From positions 1 to 42,046 of the forward strand of contig CANRSX010000040.1 of NCBI GenBank assembly GCA_947642555.1: a stretch of DNA of 42,046 nt, given 5' to 3'. Below, in pieces: positions 1 through 6,548 of the stretch (position 1 is the first letter of the stretch; each line of letters begins with the position of its first letter). The position numbers were made by a program, and so were the translations under genes. The notes beneath the pieces are model-generated. The model had not been told where the DNA came from. It did no database searches and was given only the letters and a program-made list of their open reading frames with translations. The stretch comes from an uncultured Roseburia sp. Its GTDB lineage: Bacteria; Bacillota; Clostridia; Lachnospirales; Lachnospiraceae.

Positions 1-806
1 AAGCTCCCTATCAGGCCGACAATGGCAACTAAATTTCAATCCACTCGCCTCTTACGAAGCGAGACCGTGACGAGCGTTTCATGCAGTACATGGGCGGTAT
101 TTCAATCCACTCGCCTCTTACGAAGCGAGACATTCATCACCAAATATTCAATTTTATGATTGATTATTTCAATCCACTCGCCTCTTACGAAGCGAGACCA
201 CATACGCCGCGGCGATCGTCACACCAGAATTACATTTCAATCCACTCGCCTCTTACGAAGCGAGACTATGCCATAATACTCCCATGAGCTCCGGGGGACT
301 ATTTCAATCCACTCGCCTCTTACGAAGCGAGACAAGCGTGCTTCTATGTTACCAATAGGCTATCCGCTATTTCAATCCACTCGCCTCTTACGAAGCGAGA
401 CATAATGTTATCACCGACATCCAGCACCATCCCGGAATTTCAATCCACTCGCCTCTTACGAAGCGAGACATCAGTTTCTCTTTTCCCATGTCCTCTCCTT
501 TCACATTTCAATCCACTCGCCTCTTACGAAGCGAGACAAAGCCCGTGCTCCATCATCCATCCCCTGAACATATTTCAATCCACTCGCCTCTTACGAAGCG
601 AGACCTCATTGGTGTTCCACTTTTGGATGCTGCTTCTAGATTTCAATCCACTCGCCTCTTACGAAGCGAGACCCGGCACGACCGATCAGAAATTGATGAT
701 ATAAATTATTTCAATCCACTCGCCTCTTACGAAGCGAGACCGATCGCACTTACAGCTATAAGCTTCTTCATAAATTTCAATCCACTCGCCTCTTACGAAG
801 CGAGAC
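1..806 (-). CRISPR. Type I-C CRISPR array, 12 repeats visible, open at left edge
   Basis: Twelve 33-nt repeats are seen at 33-65, 99-131, 166-198, 234-266, 301-333, 369-401, 437-469, 505-537, 572-604, 640-672, 708-740 and 774-806. Eleven complete spacers of 33-35 nt lie between them, and bases 1-32 are part of a further spacer. All copies look identical. On the minus strand the repeat begins GTCTCGC and ends GTGGATTGAAAT, the usual type I-C form, so the array is transcribed leftward with the leader at 807-1100 and the newest spacers near 806. The repeat can fold into a stem CTCGCTTC/GAGGCGAG (8 pairs, one G-U) closed by a GTAA loop, the sort of hairpin Cas5c cuts. The expected 5' handle would be the last 11 nt of the repeat. 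There is no degenerate terminal repeat, so the array continues to the left. Confidence 0.98.
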
Positions 807-1100
807 GGCAAAAGCTCACAAAAACCCTCCCGTGAACTTGTGCATTTCAAACAAAAATATCATCTTAACCTCTTTTTTCATCCTGTTCTTTCTCGAAGAC
901 CAGGCCTATCAAAGCATTTTAACTGTCTTTTTCCGGTGCGAACCCCCTGGAAGATTCCTGTCCGCTCCCACTTCGCACCGCCTGTATCAGGATGTTGAGG
1001 TCATAAGCATCTAACCCCATAATGCCTTCTCATGTCCGGCGGGTCACAAAGTCATGCTTTTTCGCGCAGGCGTGAAACACATGACCTTGTGAGTCTGGCA
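807..1100 (-). promoter_or_regulatory. CRISPR leader between cas2 and array
   Basis: This 294-nt gap separates the cas2 stop from the first repeat and sits on the leader side given the repeat orientation. The part next to the array (807-930) is A/T-rich and purine-rich on the minus strand. It also holds a 9-bp inverted repeat, CGGTGCGAA at 934-942 and TTCGCACCG at 972-980, with a 29-nt loop. I could not settle on a -35/-10 pair for the array. A 33-codon minus-strand frame (919-1020) has a weak AAGG site, but it spans the inverted repeat and is probably not a gene. Confidence 0.75.
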
Positions 1101-1391
1101 TCATATCATCAGAACCCCTTCCGCTTCATACGTTTCCTTAGTCCCGAAATGCTCCACCTTATTCTCGTACCGGTTCCCGAGATAATAAAAACGGAGGCTG
1201 TCCTTACTCTCATCCATAATTTCGATCAGAGTATGCTGAAGCTGTCTGCACTGTGCGGCGTCAACCACGCACTCAAATACGGAATTCTGAACGCGCTGCC
1301 CGTAATTCACACACTGCTTCGCGATCCTGCGAAGACGTTTTTTCCCTGCCGCATCCTCCGTATTGACGTCATATGTAATCAAAACCAGCAT
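1101..1391 (-). CDS. cas2: CRISPR-associated endonuclease Cas2 (type I-C)
   Basis: A 96-residue protein of normal Cas2 length. Cas2 dimers bridge two Cas1 dimers in the integrase that inserts new spacers at the leader end of the array. The N-terminus MLVLITYDV is the family's first beta strand, with the conserved Asp at residue 8. An NSVFEC segment and a closing beta strand are also typical. I chose the ATG at 1391 because AGAGGG lies just upstream and the Cas2 fold begins there; eight extra in-frame residues upstream are unlikely to be translated. It is the last cas gene before the leader. A 102-nt gap separates it from cas1. Confidence 0.95.
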   Translation of the reverse strand: MLVLITYDVNTEDAAGKKRLRRIAKQCVNYGQRVQNSVFECVVDAAQCRQLQHTLIEIMDESKDSLRFYYLGNRYENKVEHFGTKETYEAEGVLMI

Positions 1392-1493
1392 TTTATCCCT
1401 CTCATTTCCATCCACTACGCATCACTCATGTTCACTCCTGAAACCGTTTTCCGCCAGTCAGATCCTTTCCGTTTTCTCTGCGGATCCGCCCTC

Positions 1494-2525
1494 TCACTTC
1501 CACAAAAAGGGCGGATAATCCTCCAGATCTCCCCGCAGATGGCGCGCCAGAAGAAGCGCCTGCAGATACGGCACAAGGCCCCAGGGAATTTTTTCTTCGA
1601 GATAGGGATGCGTGATGGTATCCTGTTTCCGCTCCTGCCAGTTTTTTAAAAATTTCTTCCGCGCGTCGTCCGTCATCCGCACCGCGCCGTCCTCGGACTT
1701 GCAAAAATCATTTGCCTGCACCACCTTATTGTTGATCAGGGTCAGCACAAAACGATCGGCCAGACAGGGACGCAGTTCTTCCATGAGATCCAGCGCCAGG
1801 GAAGCCCGTCCCGGCCGGTCACGGTGAAGAAATCCGACATACGAATCCAGTCCCACACTCTCCAGTGCAGACGCACAGTCATTTGCCAGCAGACTGTACG
1901 CAAAAGACAGCAGAGCATTCACGTTATCGAGCGGCGGCCTGCGGTTCCGGTCACAAAAGTAAAACTGCTCCTTATCCCGCAGAATCATGTCGTCAAACAC
2001 GTCAAAATACACCGCTGCCCCAACGCCTTCCAGACCGCGCAGGGAATCCAGCGATGTCTCATTTTCGACATCTGTAAGTAATCCATAAATTGTTTCAGAC
2101 GCATGACGAAATTTTTCCTCGTCGATGCGCAGCTTATGATCCCGGCGCGTGCGCTCTATACTCCAGCGGGCGTTATACAGTTTTCCCAGGATCATATGCC
2201 GTGCGATTCTGCAGCTCTGCGCCTCATCGTCCGCCACGCGGTACTGCGTCCGGCGCAGCAGCACATTCCCGCCGGTAATGCCCGCTGTCCGTGCCAAAAA
2301 CTTTCCCCGCGGCGTGCAGAAAGCAAGCGATACATCGCGGTCCGCACAGGCGCCCATCAGGGCGGGCGAAGCGCCGGCATAGGAAAAACAGACGATCCCG
2401 GTCAGGTTGTGCAGCGGAAATCTGCCCGCCTCCTTCTTCTCACGGCTGACCACCACATTTTCGCCGTCCAGACCAAGATATGCGTCCTCAGAGGTCACAA
2501 ACAGTGTATTCAGCAGATGTCTCAT
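1494..2525 (-). CDS. cas1: CRISPR-associated endonuclease Cas1 (type I-C)
   Basis: A 343-residue Cas1, the integrase subunit for spacer acquisition. The N-terminal beta domain (about 1-75) is followed by the helical catalytic domain. Metal-binding residues are visible as E166 in GLEG, H234 in GFLH and D246 in LALDLMEE. The start is the ATG at 2525, which overlaps the cas4 stop in an ATGA arrangement, so translation is probably coupled to cas4. A longer frame to 2594 runs inside cas4 and is rejected. With Cas4 and Cas2 it forms the adaptation module. All catalytic residues are present, so acquisition is probably functional. Confidence 0.97.
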   Translation of the reverse strand: MRHLLNTLFVTSEDAYLGLDGENVVVSREKKEAGRFPLHNLTGIVCFSYAGASPALMGACADRDVSLAFCTPRGKFLARTAGITGGNVLLRRTQYRVADDEAQSCRIARHMILGKLYNARWSIERTRRDHKLRIDEEKFRHASETIYGLLTDVENETSLDSLRGLEGVGAAVYFDVFDDMILRDKEQFYFCDRNRRPPLDNVNALLSFAYSLLANDCASALESVGLDSYVGFLHRDRPGRASLALDLMEELRPCLADRFVLTLINNKVVQANDFCKSEDGAVRMTDDARKKFLKNWQERKQDTITHPYLEEKIPWGLVPYLQALLLARHLRGDLEDYPPFLWK

Positions 2526-3184
2526 ACGGATTCCTCCAGTCGTCCCTCGATATAGGATTTCACAGACTTTGCACGCATCAGCTTCGGCAGGCACAATTCC
2601 TTTAAGGAACAGGCATTGCAGGATTTCTGCGGTTTCACCTTCGGCGTGCGGCCGCGTCCGAACAGCTCGTGCATTTCCGTTAAACAGTCCGTCACCTCGC
2701 GCCGCAGCTCCTCGGAGAGATCCACCTGCTGCCGTCTGCGGATCTCCCCGTAATACAGCGCCCCCTGCGGGATGTCACAGCAAAGCATTTCCTCTAAGCA
2801 CATGGCCTGCGCACACAGCTGCAGCGCGTCGGCCGTGTGCTCCTTCGGGCTTCCCCTCTTATATTCCACGGGAAACGGCTGCCAGAGTCCCTCCTGCCCG
2901 GGAAGTGGGATCCCGTCTTCGGACTGGTGAAATTCCAGCACGTCGCAGGCCCCGGAAATCCCGAGACGGGCGGATGCCACCCGCATATCCCGGGTGATCA
3001 GCAGCTCGCCCCTCTTTTCCCGAAGGCCGGCGTCATGCGCCCGTTCATGTAAAATTTCCCCCTCCACTGTGCGCAGGTTTTCTGCCCACAGGTGTTCAAT
3101 ATGAATCAGCGCCCACTGTCTGCGGCAGAACCGGAAATGCTGCAGACCGGAAATCTGCAGGTATTCCGATTCCTCATACGCCAT
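2522..3184 (-). CDS. cas4: CRISPR-associated exonuclease Cas4
   Basis: A 220-residue RecB-like nuclease that trims prespacers and helps select PAM and orientation together with Cas1-Cas2. Nuclease motif residues visible are H46, D81, E107 and K109, with Q122 in the following helix. Four cysteines that should hold an Fe-S cluster are at C20, C189, C192 and C198, in the usual one-plus-three layout. The start ATG at 3184 lies 11 nt inside the 3' end of cas7. The stop overlaps the cas1 start. Length and motif order are normal for type I-C Cas4. Confidence 0.96.
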   Translation of the reverse strand: MAYEESEYLQISGLQHFRFCRRQWALIHIEHLWAENLRTVEGEILHERAHDAGLREKRGELLITRDMRVASARLGISGACDVLEFHQSEDGIPLPGQEGLWQPFPVEYKRGSPKEHTADALQLCAQAMCLEEMLCCDIPQGALYYGEIRRRQQVDLSEELRREVTDCLTEMHELFGRGRTPKVKPQKSCNACSLKELCLPKLMRAKSVKSYIEGRLEESV

Positions 3185-4019
3185 CGATCACCTCCGGCTC
3201 CAGTCCCTCCAGCGGCTCCACCGTGATCACGTAATCACCCGCATCCGCAGGCGTTTCTATCCCGTCTCTCAGCGTCACCTTCACACTGCGGTGCACCTGC
3301 GCGGAGGAATACTGCCCGTCCTTACAACCGTGCTGCCACCAGAACAGCTTCACCACCTCCATGGATCCCTCCGGACGTGCCGACGACGCATCGTTGACAA
3401 ACAGGGTGCGCAGGCACTCTTTCACAATCTCCGCGTCCTCCTCCGTAAAACCGGTCTTCTCCGCCAGCTGCACGTTAATGGAACCCTTGATCTTATAAAG
3501 TCCGAACCGTACAAAATGCTTCATTCCCATGGTGTCCGAGCCCCGCTTCTCATTCGGTTCATTACTTATACTCTTCGTGATCTGCAGCGACTCCACCTCC
3601 ACCTGCGAGACGCTGACCGCCTGATGGATTGATACCGGGCCGCGAACCCCGACGGATACGCCGCTTTTTTCCGCTGCTTTAAATGCAAACACCTGCCCGA
3701 AAGTACGGACATCCAGCCAGGTCTCGCAGGCTTTTTTCGCATAGGCATCTCTGTCCTTCATTCCTTTTAACACCGACGTGGCGCGGTCGCTTAAGCTTTT
3801 GAACTCATCCACGCTCCGATCCTCCGACTGCACAAAAACAGGCTGTCCCAGATCCAGCATCCGGTTGCGGATCTTCCGTTTGATACAGACGTCGGACATT
3901 TCCCCAAACCCGTTATAGTCCGTGCGCGGACGGTTTCCGTTCAAGGGATCCCCGTTGGCATTCGCCATTTTCACCGAAACCAGCATCACAAAATCAATCT
4001 TGTTCTTCAGTACGCTCAT
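3174..4019 (-). CDS. cas7: Cas7c (Csd2) backbone subunit of type I-C Cascade
   Basis: A 281-residue Csd2-type Cas7. Multiple copies coat the crRNA spacer to form the backbone of the surveillance complex. The N-terminus after the chosen start reads FVMLVSVKMANANGDP and continues with NGNRPRTD, the conserved opening of the family; a central VSVSQVEVESLQITKS segment is also typical. The ATG at 4019 has AGGAGG about 10 nt upstream. The 20-residue Lys/Arg-rich extension in the longer frame is read from the cas8c tail. The gene overlaps cas8c by 26 nt and cas4 by 11 nt, which suggests coupled translation. Confidence 0.96.
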   Translation of the reverse strand: MSVLKNKIDFVMLVSVKMANANGDPLNGNRPRTDYNGFGEMSDVCIKRKIRNRMLDLGQPVFVQSEDRSVDEFKSLSDRATSVLKGMKDRDAYAKKACETWLDVRTFGQVFAFKAAEKSGVSVGVRGPVSIHQAVSVSQVEVESLQITKSISNEPNEKRGSDTMGMKHFVRFGLYKIKGSINVQLAEKTGFTEEDAEIVKECLRTLFVNDASSARPEGSMEVVKLFWWQHGCKDGQYSSAQVHRSVKVTLRDGIETPADAGDYVITVEPLEGLEPEVIDGV

Positions 4020-4404
4020 CTTTCTTTTCCTCCTCTTTCTTTTCCTTTGATTTAAAAAATTCACTGCGCTGACACTCATATCCCATCAGATAAACATCCT
4101 CCAGCGGCTGATTTAACTCATCCTCCGAATACGACCGCAAAATCTCCACGACTTCCTTCTTCACTTTTTCATAACGATCTCTCTGCCACGGCCTGATTCT
4201 GTCCAGATATGCCCGGTACAGCTGACGGTTTACCTGCTCAAAAATATGCCAGGGCTGCCGGCGAAACATTGACATATATTTCATCGCATTCGTCTGCCGG
4301 TCCTCCTCCGTCTTCTGATAATAATCCGCTTCCGCCCGCTCCATCGCCGCCAGCAGTCTCCCGAACTGGAAACTGCGGTCACGTTTGTCTAATTCCCAGG
4401 ACAT
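3994..4404 (-). CDS. cas11c: Cas11c small subunit from an internal start in cas8c
   Basis: Type I-C systems are known to make Cas11c from an internal start in cas8c. Here an in-frame ATG at 4404 (codon 470 of Cas8c) is preceded by AAAGGAGAG at 4411-4419, six bases upstream, a ribosome site as good as those of the separate cas genes. The product would be 136 residues, beginning MSWELDKRDRSFQFGRLLA. That is the layout known for Cas11c, in which a short N-terminus leads into a GRL(F/L)A helix. It is expected to form the inner belly of Cascade. Inference rests on the site, the frame and the length; expression is not shown by sequence. Confidence 0.8.
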   Translation of the reverse strand: MSWELDKRDRSFQFGRLLAAMERAEADYYQKTEEDRQTNAMKYMSMFRRQPWHIFEQVNRQLYRAYLDRIRPWQRDRYEKVKKEVVEILRSYSEDELNQPLEDVYLMGYECQRSEFFKSKEKKEEEKKDERTEEQD

Positions 4405-5811
4405 GACATCCTCTCCTTTCTCATCAAACATATATTTATTCTGCACCGCGCAGGCCGTGTACACCAGCTTCCGCCAGACGCCGTACTCGTAGGAGACCGG
4501 ACTGGAAGCGCGATCCGCCAGCGCCTTTTTCAGACCAGACGGTATTCTGGCCCGGTCCACCCGGCAGGCCACCAGCATCTGCATCTGCTGCCTTAACAGC
4601 TTATCGTCCGTCTGCATTTCCGCTTTTCCGTTTTTCAACTCGCGCTGTGTGCCGTACGCACAGTTTACGATCTGAAACAGCGACGGTGACTGTATCCCGT
4701 ACTTACCGTTTTCCCAGCAGCAGTGATTGTCCCACTCGTACAGACGCTGCAGGAAATCCGATCCCATCAGCTCATTGTAGTAGGTCAGCGCCAGCCGGCC
4801 GGTGGTCGCTGCGTCAAATACCGCAATCACAACCCCGTCCTTTTCCTTCAGCTCGCTGCGGTATCCGCTCAGCGTTTTTTTCAGATCCTCCCGGTAGTCG
4901 CTCGGTTTGATCCGCACCACAGGCTCCTTTCGGAACGCCCCGGTGGCCGTACAGATCTTCTTTCCCTGCGGATTCCAGCAGAGAAAGGTCCTGCCGCCGA
5001 ATACGACCTGCGTCCCCTGCTCCGCCACCAGCCACCGCAGCGCGCTGTGGGCTTTCTGCGACGCACGGTAGCTGACAGTCGCCGCCTGCCAGTCCTCCGC
5101 AAAACGTCCTCTGTAGGTATATCCGCTGGAATCATTAGCGGAGATCAGCTTGGCGTTTCCATTGATCGGGATAATCCCTTTCGGGTGCTGTTCTGCCAAA
5201 GCAGCCTGTTCCCCCGTAACCATACAGAAGCCTTCCTGTCCCTCCTGCTGCTTTTTTTCATACCAGCGGGCGAAGGCGTCAAACAGCGCCGTATTTTTCC
5301 AGCAGGCGTCTTCCGTCCCTTCCTTCAGCCCTGCAACACGCCAGCGCACCAGCAGTTTTTCGTCCGACGGCAGACCGTTTTCGTCACAGGTAATCAGCCC
5401 GTACCGCGTCAGATCCGCAAGGATCGTCCCGTTTTTTACATAGGTAAGAATCGGCGTCAGCAGCGGGTGACTGTCCTCCGACGACGCCCATTCCTCCAGC
5501 TGCTCCACATACATCCCGTACTTCACCGCATTCTGACCGGCCAGATACCCCAGCTGGTCGCACAGCGGATGAGCGCATGGCGCACTCGTCCGGCCTGCCG
5601 AGGCTTCCGTGACCGGGATGATGATTTTTTCTTCCTTCTTGTCCACCGCTCTGGCATCCACGAACTCCCCTGCCGCATTTACCGTGATTTCCAGCTGCGC
5701 CCTGGTGAGCAGATGCGATACCGGAACCAGCGGCTCATGCCCTTCCCGGAGCTTTCCCGCCAGAGCAGTATGGCAGTCAAAGGTTTCCACTGCTTTCTGA
5801 AGAAGTCCCAT
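3994..5811 (-). CDS. cas8c: Cas8c (Csd1) large subunit of type I-C Cascade
   Basis: A 605-residue Csd1 protein, the usual length. In type I-C it recognises the PAM and recruits Cas3. It begins MGLLQKAVETFD and ends in a strongly charged Lys/Glu tail (about 580-605). The start overlaps the cas5c stop by one base (TGATG). The C-terminal quarter carries an internal start for Cas11c. Central tracts such as VAVFDAATTGRLALTYY and SSPVSYEYG look like Csd1, but I cannot assign PAM-contact residues from sequence alone. Confidence 0.95.
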   Translation of the reverse strand: MGLLQKAVETFDCHTALAGKLREGHEPLVPVSHLLTRAQLEITVNAAGEFVDARAVDKKEEKIIIPVTEASAGRTSAPCAHPLCDQLGYLAGQNAVKYGMYVEQLEEWASSEDSHPLLTPILTYVKNGTILADLTRYGLITCDENGLPSDEKLLVRWRVAGLKEGTEDACWKNTALFDAFARWYEKKQQEGQEGFCMVTGEQAALAEQHPKGIIPINGNAKLISANDSSGYTYRGRFAEDWQAATVSYRASQKAHSALRWLVAEQGTQVVFGGRTFLCWNPQGKKICTATGAFRKEPVVRIKPSDYREDLKKTLSGYRSELKEKDGVVIAVFDAATTGRLALTYYNELMGSDFLQRLYEWDNHCCWENGKYGIQSPSLFQIVNCAYGTQRELKNGKAEMQTDDKLLRQQMQMLVACRVDRARIPSGLKKALADRASSPVSYEYGVWRKLVYTACAVQNKYMFDEKGEDVMSWELDKRDRSFQFGRLLAAMERAEADYYQKTEEDRQTNAMKYMSMFRRQPWHIFEQVNRQLYRAYLDRIRPWQRDRYEKVKKEVVEILRSYSEDELNQPLEDVYLMGYECQRSEFFKSKEKKEEEKKDERTEEQD

Positions 5812-6545
5812 CAGTTCACCTCCCCGAATTCTCTCAGTCCCAGGAAATTATCCTCCTCTGTCCCGAAGGCTTTCATCTCCATCTCCCCGATCGTCTTGTG
5901 GAAGGGGCACTCCTCCGGGCGTGGAAATGTGACGATCCCGTTTTTCATCACCGGGCGGAAAAAGCGGACCGTCATCTTCCCTCTCGTCTCCTCCGAATAC
6001 GCCTCGTCCGCATAGGTGATGCCGTGGTACATCAGGCCGAATTCCAGCTCTTCCCTATCGTCGTATGCCCCTTCGCCCTCGTCAAACACACAGGGCTCCA
6101 CATAACCCTGACATTCCCTGGCGCCTAAAAATATGTCCCGGCGTCCGCCTTTTCGGATCATTTTTTTCGCGATCTCATGGTGCTTGTTTTCATTCCGATC
6201 GCCTGAGAGCTCCGGGCGGTTCTCATTCCACTCAAAATGCGCCCGCACCCGGTAACGACAGTTTTTCAGATACGTGTAATAACTGAGATCATTTCCGCCG
6301 TGATATTTGATCGGGCGGATCCCTTTCACCTCGGTCTGAATCGGATTCATGATCCGCACCGCGTCAATCACCCAAACAAATGTAGGTTTCCAGTAAACCG
6401 ATGAGAGGATCCCTTTCAGCGCCTCGTAGGTCGGGATCTGATAGGTACTCTTCTCCCCTCCGACCCGCATCACGGGATCGGAAAACAGCGCGTAGTCCCC
6501 GGTCACCTCAAATTCCACAATATTGGGATACTTCGTATTTTTCAA
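5811..6545 (-). CDS. cas5c: Cas5c (Cas5d) crRNA-processing endoribonuclease
   Basis: A 244-residue Cas5c. In type I-C there is no Cas6, and Cas5c cuts the repeat hairpin and then caps the crRNA 5' handle. The sequence shows the family N-terminus (VEFEVTGDYALFSDP), an ILSSVYWKP helix at about 46-54 and the pair K121/H122 in NENKHHEIA, matching the known catalytic Lys-His. The start codon is TTG at 6545, supported by GGAGGTG at 6553-6559 and by lack of any ATG before residue 26. It follows the cas3 stop by only 3 nt and overlaps cas8c by one base. Confidence 0.95.
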   Translation of the reverse strand: MKNTKYPNIVEFEVTGDYALFSDPVMRVGGEKSTYQIPTYEALKGILSSVYWKPTFVWVIDAVRIMNPIQTEVKGIRPIKYHGGNDLSYYTYLKNCRYRVRAHFEWNENRPELSGDRNENKHHEIAKKMIRKGGRRDIFLGARECQGYVEPCVFDEGEGAYDDREELEFGLMYHGITYADEAYSEETRGKMTVRFFRPVMKNGIVTFPRPEECPFHKTIGEMEMKAFGTEEDNFLGLREFGEVN

Positions 6546-6548
6546 CCG

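Noticed and set aside
470..504. Partial similarity of a spacer to the cas8c internal ribosome site region near 4411
   Set aside because: Only a short purine-rich Shine-Dalgarno-type match; not a self-targeting protospacer.
81..835. Open frames of 68-115 codons across the CRISPR array
   Set aside because: They consist of translated repeats (FNPLASYEAR, FQSTRLLRSET, ISIHSPLTKRD) with spacers between; not genes.
919..1020. 33-codon minus-strand frame in the leader with an AAGG site before its ATG
   Set aside because: It spans the leader inverted repeat, has no recognised similarity and could arise by chance in this length.
1032..1649. 205-codon plus-strand frame over cas2 and the end of cas1
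   Set aside because: It is antisense to well-supported cas genes and has no recognisable domain.
4723..6015. 430-codon plus-strand frame opposite cas8c and cas5c
   Set aside because: Arg/Pro/His-rich shadow of a GC-rich gene on the other strand; no domain seen.
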